Shown here: positions 1 to 7,564 of the stretch, in pieces | Position numbering within the stretch: position 1 is the first letter of the stretch | How the letters are laid out: each line of letters begins with the position of its first letter | NCBI GenBank assembly: GCA_027487015.1 | Contig: JAIYEK010000146.1 | Coordinates: forward strand, 1 to 39,529 | DNA: 39,529 nucleotides | Direction of reading: 5' to 3' | Origin: Erythrobacteraceae bacterium | GTDB lineage: Bacteria > Pseudomonadota > Alphaproteobacteria > Sphingomonadales > Sphingomonadaceae | The notes under the pieces: generated by a model | Database searches by the model: none | Told to the model about the DNA's origin: nothing | Seen by the model: only the letters and a program-made list of their open reading frames with translations | Made by a program: the position numbers and the translations under genes

Positions 1-60
1 ACAGACACCTTGATCAACCGCAAATACGCAGACTGCGGCACAACGGATGGGGTGACCCGC

Positions 61-1215
61 ATGACACAAATAGTTATCGAGCCGGTCACCGACAAGCGCG
101 GGCGGGCCGCCTTCGTCGACCTCGGCCGGGCGTTCTCCGACCGACTGGAGAACTTCGTCCCGCAGATCCGTTCCGAGCAGATCGAGCTGATCGATCCGGA
201 CAAGAACCCCTTCTTCGGCCACGCCCGCGTCCAGCTGTTCATCGCGCGGGCCGACGGCAAGCCGGTCGGGCGCATTTCGGCGCATATCGACGAACTCGCG
301 CTCGCGATGCCGGCCGATCAGGGCTTTGGCCCCGGCACCGGCTTCTTCGGATATTTCGATGCCGAGAACGAAGACGTCGCCCGCGCGCTGCTGACGGCGG
401 CGGAAGGCTGGCTGGCGGGCGAGGGGATGACCCGCGTGCTCGGCCCGATCTCGCTGTCGATCTGGGAGGAGCCGGGCCTGCTGGTGCACGGGCAGGATCA
501 CCCGCCGATGGTTTTGATGGGCCATCACCCCGCGCATTACGCGGCGTGGATCGAGGCGGCGGGATACGCCCGCGCCAAGACGCTCTACACCTATGATCTC
601 GACATCTCGAAGCCCTTCCCGCCGCTGGTGCAGCGCATCGTGCAATCGGGCCACAAGAACGCGCGGATCAATGTCCGCCGCGTGCGCAAGGCCGATTGGG
701 ACTCCGAAGTCGCGATTATCCTCGGCATCCTCAACGATGCCTGGTCGGACAACTGGGGCTTCGTGCCCTTCACGCCCCAAGAGGTCGCCTATGCGGGCAA
801 GAAGCTGCGCCAGATCATCAAGGAAGAGCTCAACATGATCGCCGAGGTCGACGGGCGGCCGGTCGCCTTCATGCTGACCTTCCCCGACGTGAACGACGCG
901 CTGGCGAAGATCGGCGGCAAATTGCTGCCCTTCGGCTGGATCCACATGCTGCGCTGGCTGCGCTTTCCCAAGGGCGCAGGGATGCGGGTGCCGCTGATGG
1001 GGGTGCTCAAGGAGCTCCACAACAGCCGCCTTGCGAGCCAGCTCGCCTTCATGATGATCGAGGCAATCCGCGAGCAATCGCACACCAAGTTCGGCTCGGT
1101 GCGCGGCGAACTCGGCTGGGTGCTCGAGGACAACCAGGGGATGGTGGCGATCGCCGACACGATCCAGTCGAAGGTCAACCGCGAATATGCGATCTACCAG
1201 CGGGTTTTGGGGTAA
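61..1215 (+). CDS. GNAT-like acyltransferase family protein
   Basis: A soluble protein of 384 residues with no signal peptide or membrane segment. The C-terminal half, with an NMIAEVDGRPVAFMLTF-type strand followed by a helix-rich region, looks like a GNAT (acetyl-CoA-dependent acyltransferase) fold. Related alphaproteobacterial proteins are often labelled N-acetyltransferase, or dATP pyrophosphohydrolase by a doubtful transfer. No substrate can be assigned. I chose the ATG at 61 because GGGGTG lies just upstream; an in-frame TTG at 10 would add 17 residues that look unlike protein. The next gene starts 17 bases after the stop and may be cotranscribed. Confidence 0.6.
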   Translation: MTQIVIEPVTDKRGRAAFVDLGRAFSDRLENFVPQIRSEQIELIDPDKNPFFGHARVQLFIARADGKPVGRISAHIDELALAMPADQGFGPGTGFFGYFDAENEDVARALLTAAEGWLAGEGMTRVLGPISLSIWEEPGLLVHGQDHPPMVLMGHHPAHYAAWIEAAGYARAKTLYTYDLDISKPFPPLVQRIVQSGHKNARINVRRVRKADWDSEVAIILGILNDAWSDNWGFVPFTPQEVAYAGKKLRQIIKEELNMIAEVDGRPVAFMLTFPDVNDALAKIGGKLLPFGWIHMLRWLRFPKGAGMRVPLMGVLKELHNSRLASQLAFMMIEAIREQSHTKFGSVRGELGWVLEDNQGMVAIADTIQSKVNREYAIYQRVLG

Positions 1216-1232
1216 GGTCCGTGGCGATAGCC

Positions 1233-1535
1233 ATGACTTTGGAAACAAGACGGCTCGCCCTGACGCTCGCGTATTGGCAGCCTATCTTGATCGTTTTCGG
1301 TGCGTTCGCATTCGATCTGCGAGGTACGCCCGCGCTTGTGCTCATCGCAGCGTCATTGATGATCGCAATTGCCGCAGGCATCGCGGCGTGGGTGCTTAGC
1401 CTGTTCGCCCTCTGCCCCGACTGCGGCGGCCGGTACTATTCGATCATCCCTCTGTTCTTCAATACCTCGCGGCGCTGCGCACAGTGCGGGCTGAGGGAAG
1501 AGGACGGCGCGCCCCTGCGGAACGGCAGACCCTAA
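1233..1535 (+). CDS. small membrane protein with C-terminal zinc ribbon
   Basis: A 100-residue protein of unknown function. Two hydrophobic stretches (about residues 8-30 and 36-58) should cross the membrane. They are followed by CPDC and CAQC pairs about 25 residues apart that would form one zinc ribbon on the cytoplasmic or membrane-facing side. The start could be ATG 1233 or GTG 1221; neither has a strong ribosome site. Its stop is followed within three bases by the target duplication of the IS1595 element. The strong hairpin now at 3610-3642 would have lain immediately downstream before the insertion and was probably its terminator. Confidence 0.6.
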   Translation: MTLETRRLALTLAYWQPILIVFGAFAFDLRGTPALVLIAASLMIAIAAGIAAWVLSLFALCPDCGGRYYSIIPLFFNTSRRCAQCGLREEDGAPLRNGRP

Positions 1536-1537
1536 TC

Positions 1538-1545
1538 AAGAAAAA
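1538..1545. repeat. left target-site duplication of the IS1595 element
   Basis: AAGAAAAA directly precedes the left inverted repeat and is repeated exactly at 3604-3611 after the right inverted repeat. Eight bases is the usual duplication length for the IS1595 family. Confidence 0.9.
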
Positions 1546-1570
1546 GGCGTTATTATACTTGACGTACCCA
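1546..1570 (+). repeat. left terminal inverted repeat of the IS1595 element
   Basis: It begins GGCGTTATTATAC, which is identical to the outer 13 bases of the right end. Bases 14-17 differ, then CGTACCCA matches again. It also contains the -35 box of the transposase promoter. Confidence 0.92.
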
Positions 1571-1587
1571 AGGGTTTTGCGTAGGTA
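1559..1587 (+). promoter_or_regulatory. probable sigma-70 promoter of the transposase
   Basis: TTGACG at 1559-1564, a 17-base spacer and TAGGTA at 1582-1587. The expected start of transcription lies about 18 bases before the transposase ATG. The -35 box is inside the left inverted repeat, so the promoter moves with the element. Confidence 0.5.
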
Positions 1588-1611
1588 TGGCTTCAACGAA
1601 CGGAGCCTGCC

Positions 1612-2538
1612 ATGTCGAACCTTTCCGCCCCTCACTTTCACAACGAAGAAGCGGCCTACGCTTACGTTGAGGCGCGCATCTGGCCAAACGGCCCTGTCTG
1701 CCCGCATTGCGGCGGCGTGGAGCGCATCAGCAAGATGCAGGGCAAGAGCACCCGCACTGGCGCATACAAGTGCTACCAGTGCCGCAAGCCCTTCACCGTG
1801 AAGATCGGCACCATCTTTGAGGACAGCAAGGTTCCGATGCGCGTTTGGCTGCAAGCCATGTACCTGATCGCTGGCAGCAAGAAGGGCATTTCGAGCAACC
1901 AACTGCACCGCATTCTTGGCGTCACCCTCAAGACCGCGTGGTTCATGTCTCACCGCATCCGCGAGGCTATGCGCTCTGACGATACCACCATGTTTGGCGG
2001 CAATGGCGGCGTGGTTGAAGTCGATGAAACCTTCATCGGTCGCATCAAGGGCGCACCGGTTAAGCGCGCCTTCCACCACAAGATGAAGGTGCTGGCACTG
2101 GTTGACCGTGACAGCGGCAAGGCTCGCACCATGGTCATCGAGAACGTGAACGCCTCGACTTTGATGCCTATCGTTCTTGAAAACGTGGCACGTGAAGCCC
2201 GCGTGATGACTGACGAACACAGCGGGTACCGCGACATGAACAAGTTCTTTGCCGCACACGGCACCACCAGCCACGGTCGCGGCGAGTACGTGAACCTTGA
2301 GGATCGCAGCATCCACAGCAACACCGTTGAAGGCTATTTCAGCATCTTCAAGCGCGGGATGAAGGGCGTGTATCAGTTCTGCGGGGAGCAGCACCTGCAC
2401 CGCTATCTCGCTGAATTTGAGTTCCGCTATAACAACCGCGTTGCGCTTGGGTGCAACGATACCGACCGCGCCGACGCACTGCTTTCCGGTATCATTGGCA
2501 AGCGCCTCACCTATCAAACGACTAGTGCGAGGCACTGA
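1612..2538 (+). CDS. IS1595-family transposase
   Basis: A 308-residue DDE transposase. The N-terminus has a zinc ribbon with Cys30/Cys33 and Cys54/Cys57 (CPHC and CYQC). The catalytic domain of the ISXO2-like type follows: Asp138 in EVDETFIG, Asp201 in TDEHSGY and Glu240 in HSNTVEG, then the family's conserved FKRGMKGVY stretch. The length is normal and no frame break is seen, so it should be active. The ribosome site is GGAG seven bases before the ATG. Its stop overlaps the start of the next ORF (TGATG), which implies translational coupling. Confidence 0.95.
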   Translation: MSNLSAPHFHNEEAAYAYVEARIWPNGPVCPHCGGVERISKMQGKSTRTGAYKCYQCRKPFTVKIGTIFEDSKVPMRVWLQAMYLIAGSKKGISSNQLHRILGVTLKTAWFMSHRIREAMRSDDTTMFGGNGGVVEVDETFIGRIKGAPVKRAFHHKMKVLALVDRDSGKARTMVIENVNASTLMPIVLENVAREARVMTDEHSGYRDMNKFFAAHGTTSHGRGEYVNLEDRSIHSNTVEGYFSIFKRGMKGVYQFCGEQHLHRYLAEFEFRYNNRVALGCNDTDRADALLSGIIGKRLTYQTTSARH

Positions 2539-2711
2539 TGCCAAAGAAGCAGAACGCAGAGAGCGCGAAAGAGCAGAGCGACCGGTTCAAGCGCGAGGTT
2601 CAAAGGCTAATCGACGCTGGCGAACTAAGCCCCACCGAGGCCGAAAAGGCGCTTGATGTCATCGTCAGTAAGGCCTCTATGGCTCCCAATGGCTTGAAAG
2701 AACGGGGATAA
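2538..2711 (+). CDS. 57-residue ORF coupled to the transposase
   Basis: The ATG overlaps the transposase stop. The product is short, charged and probably helical: it opens with MPKKQN, has a Lys/Glu/Asp-rich first half, then a RLIDAGELSPTEAEKAL segment that looks like a small helix-turn-helix or helical hairpin. Its last 87 bases are antisense to the 3' end of the DUF3800 gene. Function is unknown; it may be an accessory protein of transposition or regulate the passenger gene. It is too short to be sure, but codon use and the overlapping start support it. Confidence 0.55.
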   Translation: MPKKQNAESAKEQSDRFKREVQRLIDAGELSPTEAEKALDVIVSKASMAPNGLKERG

Positions 2712-3548
2712 TTCCCTCCATACATTTTTGTTTACCAACTTCAGATTTGGCATGCTTGCAAAAACATCTGCAAATTTCTGAAGTTCTACTTTGGTAACTG
2801 TTGTAAAGGCACTGACCCCTTGCTTGGTAATTGCCGTCAGCAATCCGTAGTATTCTTCAGGATACTGGCCTTCATGTTCGCGGCGGACATGCCAAGCTAG
2901 CATGTCCGCCGCTTGCAAAGGCAGAACGTGAATGTCGTCCTCAAATTGGGGAGTGCCAGTCACCAAAGATCGCCACTCGGTTGGGACGGCATCAAACATC
3001 GCCTCAAACACTGGTATCACTTTGGCGGCGATGCCCTCCTGCCTGTCGAAAATAATCCGCGTCGGGCTATGGATGTGATTTTCCGCGTGCAAGCTAGCTA
3101 TCCCAAGCACCATTCCTTGAAAAAGAAGAGCGTACGGAGAGGACATCGGGAATGGCAGGTGGGGCTTAAGGATCGCGTCAAACTCAGCCAAGCTGACGCT
3201 AGTGTGAAAAGACCAGGGATCGAACTTTTCAATTATCCTTGCCAACTTCCAGATCTTGTCAGTGCGCTGACTCTCTGAAAATTTCTGAAACTGTCCACGG
3301 CGAGAATGTGCCTCACTCATCTTGAAATATTCGATTGCAGGTTCATCGCGTAGAGCAACATCCCACTCATCAGACATAGCCTGCCATTGTTCGGCATCTT
3401 GAATGTAGCCCGCCATAAACAAGCGCCTGTCGCCAGATTGGCAGACGGAATCATCCACGTATGCTTGAAGCACGGCTATCGGCAACTCCTTCCAGCGCCG
3501 CCGAGGATACGCAGCCATGATGTGCGGCAAGGTGACGGCGCTAGTCAT
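2625..3548 (-). CDS. DUF3800 domain protein, passenger gene of the IS element
   Basis: A 307-residue protein on the strand opposite the transposase. Features typical of DUF3800, which has an RNase H-like fold, are present: AYVDDS near residues 29-34 with Asp32/Asp33, IIFDRQEG with Asp168, and LPLQAADMLAWHVRR with Gln212 and Asp215. These acidic residues would form the metal site if it is a nuclease. Its activity is not established. GGGAGGTG lies eight bases before the ATG. Only 30 bases separate the start from the right inverted repeat, whose minus strand reads TTATTATAC and could supply a -10 box, so expression may depend on the insertion site. A role in defence or element maintenance is speculation. 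Confidence 0.85.
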   Translation of the reverse strand: MTSAVTLPHIMAAYPRRRWKELPIAVLQAYVDDSVCQSGDRRLFMAGYIQDAEQWQAMSDEWDVALRDEPAIEYFKMSEAHSRRGQFQKFSESQRTDKIWKLARIIEKFDPWSFHTSVSLAEFDAILKPHLPFPMSSPYALLFQGMVLGIASLHAENHIHSPTRIIFDRQEGIAAKVIPVFEAMFDAVPTEWRSLVTGTPQFEDDIHVLPLQAADMLAWHVRREHEGQYPEEYYGLLTAITKQGVSAFTTVTKVELQKFADVFASMPNLKLVNKNVWRELSPFFQAIGSHRGLTDDDIKRLFGLGGA

Positions 3549-3578
3549 CTAGCACCTCCCGCGCCGAGAGTCTCGCGC

Positions 3579-3603
3579 TGGGTACGCTTGGTATAATAAC
3601 GCC
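3579..3603 (-). repeat. right terminal inverted repeat of the IS1595 element
   Basis: Read on the minus strand it begins GGCGTTATTATAC and ends CGTACCCA, matching the left end at 21 of 25 positions. Confidence 0.92.
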
Positions 3604-3611
3604 AAGAAAAA
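3604..3611. repeat. right target-site duplication of the IS1595 element
   Basis: AAGAAAAA, an exact copy of 1538-1545. Its last two bases are also the first bases of the terminator stem at 3610. Confidence 0.9.
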
Positions 3612-3642
3612 AGGCCTCCGTTGCAGAACAACGGAGGCCTTT
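3610..3642 (+). terminator. rho-independent terminator hairpin
   Basis: A perfect 14-bp stem (AAAGGCCTCCGTTG and its complement) around a CAGAA loop, A-rich before and ending in TTT. Removing the insertion element would place it immediately after the stop of the gene at 1233-1535, its likely original client. No gene now reads into it from the left except across the element. Confidence 0.75.
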
Positions 3643-3817
3643 CGGGATCGTATCACCAGCCGCTTGGACGGGAGGGGGGTCTCGGCGGTGACAAGGGGAT
3701 AATGATCGTCCTTGCGGGCGGTTCCCGGCCCCCGCAAAATTTTTTTGACCCTAGGGAAACTGCCTAGGAAACCCCGCCGATCCAGCGCTTTGCGCGACAG
3801 GGGCGACGGGGCCGCGG

Positions 3818-3843
3818 GGAACCGCTATGGGCACGAGTCGGTT
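3818..3843 (+). promoter_or_regulatory. EcfG-type general stress promoter of phyR
   Basis: GGAAC at 3818-3822, a 17-base spacer and GGTT at 3840-3843 match the known alphaproteobacterial EcfG consensus GGAAC-N16/17-CGTT. Transcription would begin near 3850, about 20 bases before the phyR ATG at 3872. The in-frame ATG at 3827 would lie outside such a transcript. This implies positive feedback of EcfG on phyR. Confidence 0.7.
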
Positions 3844-3871
3844 GCTCCAGCAAACCAGCGAAAGGTCCTCA

Positions 3872-4660
3872 ATGTCCCTCGGAAGCCAGATCGCGGCCAG
3901 CCTGCCCTTCCTGCGCCGCTATGCGCGCGCGCTCACCGGATCGCAGGCGAGCGGGGATGCCTATGTGCGCGAAATGCTCGAAGCCGCGCTCGCCGATGCC
4001 GCGCTGATGGAGAGCCTCGCGGGCGGGCGCGTGCCGCTCTACCGCGCGTTCGGCAAGGTCTGGGCGAGCGGCTCGGCCCTCGCCCCCGCAGGCACGCCGA
4101 CGAGCGAGCACGAGGCCGGCGCACAGGCCCGCCTCGGCGCGATCACGCCGCCCGCGCGCCAGGCGCTGCTGCTGACGACGCTGGAAGATTTCACCATCCC
4201 TGAAGCCGCCGCGATCCTCGAACGCACGCCCGCAGAGGTCGAGGCGCTGGTCGCCGAGGCCATCGCCGAGATCGAGCGCGAGCAGACCACCAGTGTCCTC
4301 ATCATCGAGGACGAGCCGCTGATCGCAATGCAGCTCGAAGACCTCGTCACCGGCCTCGGCCACACCGTCAGTGGCACCGCCGCGACCCGCACCCAGGCGC
4401 GCGCCGCTGTCGCCGAGGCGATGCCGGGGCTGGTGCTCGCCGACATCCAGCTAGCCGATGGCTCCTCGGGCCTCGATGCGGTGGACGATATCCTGAGCGT
4501 GGGCACAATGCCGGTAATCTTCATCACTGCCTATCCCGAGCGCCTGCTGACCGGCGACCGGCCCGAGCCGACCTACCTCGTCACCAAGCCCTTCCAGGAG
4601 GCGACGGTGCGCGCGGCGATCAGCCAGGCGCTGTTCTTCGGGAGCACGCGTCCGCTCTAG
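3872..4660 (+). CDS. phyR: general stress response anti-anti-sigma factor PhyR
   Basis: A 262-residue response regulator with a sigma-factor-like N-terminal half (about 5-135) and a C-terminal receiver domain (about 141-255). Receiver residues are clear: Glu146/Asp147 in the acid pocket, phospho-acceptor Asp191 in VLADIQL, the FITAYPERLLTG hallmark and Lys239 in TKPF. When phosphorylated, PhyR proteins bind NepR and release EcfG. GAAAGG lies shortly before the ATG at 3872; an in-frame ATG at 3827 overlaps the EcfG promoter and is less likely. It is convergent with the kinase gene. nepR and ecfG lie 2 kb away on the same strand. Confidence 0.95.
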   Translation: MSLGSQIAASLPFLRRYARALTGSQASGDAYVREMLEAALADAALMESLAGGRVPLYRAFGKVWASGSALAPAGTPTSEHEAGAQARLGAITPPARQALLLTTLEDFTIPEAAAILERTPAEVEALVAEAIAEIEREQTTSVLIIEDEPLIAMQLEDLVTGLGHTVSGTAATRTQARAAVAEAMPGLVLADIQLADGSSGLDAVDDILSVGTMPVIFITAYPERLLTGDRPEPTYLVTKPFQEATVRAAISQALFFGSTRPL

Positions 4661-4668
4661 ATCATACT

Positions 4669-4760
4669 CCGTTCGTGCTGAGCTTGTCGAAGCACCGTCC
4701 TTCTTCGAGGACCGCGCCGCAGGAGAAAGGGCGGCCCTTCGACAAGCTCAGGGCGAACGG
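4669..4760. repeat. palindromic intergenic repeat, copy 1 (between convergent genes)
   Basis: An inverted pair of a unit of about 30 bases, starting CCGTTCGTGCTGAGCTTG and running into TCGAAG and GTCCTT, with its complement at the far end. Two further copies are at 35435-35548 and 38201-38297. It fills almost the whole gap between phyR and the kinase gene, leaving about eight bases on each side, and probably serves both as terminator. Confidence 0.85.
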
Positions 4761-4768
4761 GTGAACCC

Positions 4769-6607
4769 CTAAGGCTTCCTCACCCGCCGATCCGCCTCGC
4801 GCTCGCGGATGCGGAAGTCCGTGGGGCGGCGCACCGGTACGCGCAGCACGCAGCGCACGCCCGAGAGCGCGAAATCGAGCGTCACCGGCTGGCGCAATTC
4901 GTGGGCGACGACCTTCTCGATAAGCTCGGTGCCGAACCCGCGGCGGCGTTCATGCGCCACGGGCGGCCCGCCGGTCTCCTGCCATTCGACCTCGGCCCAT
5001 TCGGTCTCTGCCGCCGCATCTTCACCGCGGCTCCAGCGGATCATGACCTTGCCGCCGGGCACGCTCAGCGCGCCGTATTTGGCGGCGTTGGTCGCAAGCT
5101 CGTGCACCGCCAGCCCGAAGGACAGCGCATCATTGGGCGCCAGTTCCAGCTCCGGCCCGTCGAGCAGGATCGCATCGTCGAGCACGCTGCGGAAATGCTG
5201 GAGCTCGGCCTCGATGACTGCGCGGATCGGGGTGGTGCCCCAGTCGGTCACGGTCAGCAGGTCGTGCGTGGCCGACAGCGCGCGGATGCGGCCCTCGAGC
5301 GAATCGGCGAAATCATCGAGCCCGCTCGCCCGCCTGCGGGTCAGCGACAGAATCGAGAGCACATTCGCCAGCGTGTTCTTGACCCGGTGATTGAGCTCGC
5401 GGGTCAACGAATTGCGGATCGAATGCTGCTCTTCGAAGAAGGCGAGGCGCGCCTGATCCTCGAAGGCTTGCTGGGTCAGCAGCCGCGCGAGCAGCATCAG
5501 CAGGCTGGCGAGCGCAAGGCCGAAGACCAGCGTCACCATCGACAGCGGCGAAAGCACCTGGCTGGCGGCGCTCTCGATCACCAGCATCAGCTTGCGGTCG
5601 GCGATGGTGACCTGCTGCGCCACCCGCTCCTCGGCCGCGCCGCTCGTCGCGTGGGCGACCAGCAGGTGCCCGGTCCCGATCTCGCCATCGTAAAGCCTGA
5701 CGCCGAAGTGCATCTCGCCCTGCCGGTCGATCGCCGCATCGAGAAATTCGCGCGCTCGAAAGGGCGTGTAGACGAAGCCCGCCAGCCGCCGCGCGCCTGC
5801 CTCCTTGCCGGGCACGTCCATCCGGAACACCGGCATGTAGATCGCGAAAGCCGGCGCTGTGCCGCTGGTTTCCTGCACCAGCACGATCCGGCCCGAGGCA
5901 GCGGGGCGCAGGGTCAGCTCGGCCTCGGCCATCGCAGCAGCGCGGGCGGCGTCGGAATACATGTCATAGCCCAGCGCGCGGCGGTTCACCGCGGTCGCGG
6001 GCGCGAACATCGCCACCGGCGCGATGCGCCCTGTGCCTGCGGTGGGCGCGGGGTAGATGTCGGGATAGGCGGGCTGGGTAATGCGGGTGCGGGCGAGGAA
6101 AGCAGGTAGGTCGCGCGCCTCGATCACCGGGATCCAGCCGATCCCTTCAGCGCCCGAATATTCGGTGTTGAGCTTCAAGGCGCGCACGAAGCTGTCGAAG
6201 GTGTCGGGGCTGACCTCCTCGACGCTCGCGAACAGCGCTGCGCCGGCGCGCAGGTAGGAGGTGAAGCCGCTCCCGCTGCGATCGAGCGCGGCGGCCAGAC
6301 TTTGCGCATATTCGCGCATCTGCGCGCGCTCGCGGGCGCGGGCGTTGCTCTCGATCGAGAAGACGCTGAGCGCAGTGATCGCGGCGAGCGCGAGGAAGAT
6401 CAGCAGCGGGATCGCGCGCGGATAGAGAACCAGCCAGCGCCGCGCCCGCTCCGACGAATCCCGCCCGGCGGAATCCGGTAAGGCAAGGTCCGCCGCGTCG
6501 GCATCGGCATGGAGGGCAAGCGGTTCGATGTTGCGCGGTTCCTGTGAGGCCCTGAGTGCAGGATCGGTACGGCCAGACCCGGTGGCGGAACCAAACAGGT
6601 AGCGCAT
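4769..6607 (-). CDS. CHASE-domain sensor histidine kinase of the HWE family
   Basis: A 612-residue membrane kinase, probably the sensor that phosphorylates PhyR. From the ATG at 6607 there is a hydrophobic segment at about 65-85, a periplasmic CHASE-type domain to about 345, a second membrane segment at about 353-376, then an HWE kinase core. His407 lies in ELNHRVKNTLANVLSI, Asn507 in HELATNAAKYGALS, and a Trp-Gln-Glu motif is at 542-544. HWE/HisKA2 kinases are the known partners of PhyR, and the location next to nepR and ecfG supports this. An in-frame TTG at 6625 would add six residues. It is divergent from nepR with 132 bases between. The CHASE ligand is unknown. Confidence 0.88.
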   Translation of the reverse strand: MRYLFGSATGSGRTDPALRASQEPRNIEPLALHADADAADLALPDSAGRDSSERARRWLVLYPRAIPLLIFLALAAITALSVFSIESNARARERAQMREYAQSLAAALDRSGSGFTSYLRAGAALFASVEEVSPDTFDSFVRALKLNTEYSGAEGIGWIPVIEARDLPAFLARTRITQPAYPDIYPAPTAGTGRIAPVAMFAPATAVNRRALGYDMYSDAARAAAMAEAELTLRPAASGRIVLVQETSGTAPAFAIYMPVFRMDVPGKEAGARRLAGFVYTPFRAREFLDAAIDRQGEMHFGVRLYDGEIGTGHLLVAHATSGAAEERVAQQVTIADRKLMLVIESAASQVLSPLSMVTLVFGLALASLLMLLARLLTQQAFEDQARLAFFEEQHSIRNSLTRELNHRVKNTLANVLSILSLTRRRASGLDDFADSLEGRIRALSATHDLLTVTDWGTTPIRAVIEAELQHFRSVLDDAILLDGPELELAPNDALSFGLAVHELATNAAKYGALSVPGGKVMIRWSRGEDAAAETEWAEVEWQETGGPPVAHERRRGFGTELIEKVVAHELRQPVTLDFALSGVRCVLRVPVRRPTDFRIREREADRRVRKP

Positions 6608-6739
6608 CGTTCCCGAATCGTCCAAACCCGGCCTGCGGGATCCCCTTCGTGTATGGCACCTTGCCCGGCACGGGGGTTCCCCCGCAGCCGGATCGGCCTT
6701 AAGGCGTGCCGGGATACGGGATCAGGGATGACCGAGTAG

Positions 6740-6937
6740 ATGGCCTCGATAGACGGACAAGGCGGCAACGCAGGCGGAGGCGACCAGAGCGCCCGGCGCC
6801 GCCCGCCCGAATGGGCCGATGGCTTGAAGCAGCTCTATGATTCGGTGGTCGAAGAGGCCCTGCCCGACAACTTCAAGGATCTGCTAGACCGGCTCGACGC
6901 GATACCCCCCGCACGCGGCCGGGATAACGGCCAGTGA
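6740..6937 (+). CDS. nepR: anti-sigma factor NepR
   Basis: A 65-residue protein with the NepR core at residues 25-54 (WADGLKQLYDSVVEEALPD and onward to LLDRLD). NepR proteins hold EcfG inactive and are titrated by phosphorylated PhyR. The disordered Gly-rich N-terminus is typical. Its stop overlaps the GTG start of ecfG, so anti-sigma and sigma factor are made together. No EcfG-type promoter was found immediately upstream. Confidence 0.92.
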   Translation: MASIDGQGGNAGGGDQSARRRPPEWADGLKQLYDSVVEEALPDNFKDLLDRLDAIPPARGRDNGQ

Positions 6938-7557
6938 GCGCCGACAGGCCTTCCAGCGACAAGCGAACGGCTTCGGAAAAGTCCGATTTCAAGCGCGAGC
7001 TGACCGAGGTCGTCCCGCACCTTCGCGCCTTTGCGCGGGGGCTGTGCGGGCGGCCGGACCTCGCCGATGATCTGGTGCAGGAGACGCTGCTCAAGGCCTG
7101 GGCGGCGCAGGACCGGTTCGAACCGGGCACCTCGATGCGCGCCTGGACCTTCGTGATCCTGCGCAACGCCTATCTCACCGACATGCGCCGCAACCGCTTC
7201 CGCGGCGAGTATGACGAAGGCGTCGCCGAACGCATCCTCACCGCGCCCGCGGGCCAAGAGGAGCCGATCCACTTGAGCGACCTCCACCGCGCGCTGCTGA
7301 CGCTCCCCGCCGAACGGCGCGAGGCGCTGCTGCTGGTGGGCGCGGGCGGCTTTTCTTACGAGGAAGCCGCAGCGATCTGCGGCTGCGCGGTCGGCACGAT
7401 CAAGAGCCGCGTCGGCCGCGCGCGCGCTGCGCTCAGCGAAATGCTGGCAAGCGGCAGCATCCCGCGCCGCTCCACCGATGACGATGTGGCCCATACCGCG
7501 ATCCTCGAGGAGCTCGATCAGGTTTCGGCCGGGAATGGTGTGAGTTCGCGGCCTTAA
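6934..7557 (+). CDS. ecfG: general stress sigma factor EcfG
   Basis: A 207-residue ECF sigma factor (ECF15 group, by context). Region 2 is at about 20-90, with DDLVQETLLKAWA and the WTFVILRNAYLTDMRR promoter-melting segment. Region 4 is at about 115-170, with the FSYEEAAAICGCAVGTIKSR helix-turn-helix. It starts at a GTG overlapping the nepR stop. A C-terminal tail of about 35 residues follows region 4. A strong hairpin at 7597 ends the operon. It should recognise the GGAAC/GTT promoter seen before phyR. Confidence 0.95.
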   Translation: MSADRPSSDKRTASEKSDFKRELTEVVPHLRAFARGLCGRPDLADDLVQETLLKAWAAQDRFEPGTSMRAWTFVILRNAYLTDMRRNRFRGEYDEGVAERILTAPAGQEEPIHLSDLHRALLTLPAERREALLLVGAGGFSYEEAAAICGCAVGTIKSRVGRARAALSEMLASGSIPRRSTDDDVAHTAILEELDQVSAGNGVSSRP

Positions 7558-7564
7558 TCGTCAC

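Larger units (their letters stand above)
1546..3603 (+). mobile_element. complete IS1595-family insertion sequence with DUF3800 passenger gene
   Basis: The element is 2058 bp, bounded by 25-bp imperfect inverted repeats (21 of 25 positions match, the outer 13 identical) and by an exact 8-bp target duplication AAGAAAAA. It carries a full-length transposase (1612-2538), an overlapping 57-residue ORF (2538-2711) and an antisense DUF3800 gene (2625-3548). It is visibly richer in A and T than the flanking chromosome, which suggests acquisition from elsewhere. The exact duplication, intact reading frame and matched ends suggest a recent insertion. IS1595-family elements with passenger genes are known; I cannot name this element. 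Confidence 0.93.

Noticed and set aside
3751-3769. Two CCTAGG palindromes upstream of phyR as a regulatory site
   Set aside because: The hexamers are seven bases apart and there is no other copy near related genes. Too little evidence to name a site.
4901-6109. Large plus-strand open frame opposite the sensor kinase
   Set aside because: Arg/His/Gly-rich composition typical of an antisense shadow; the kinase on the minus strand has full domain structure.
6676-6705. GGAAC motif on the minus strand upstream of the kinase as an EcfG promoter
   Set aside because: No GTT lies 16-17 bases after it; the next bases are GTGC.
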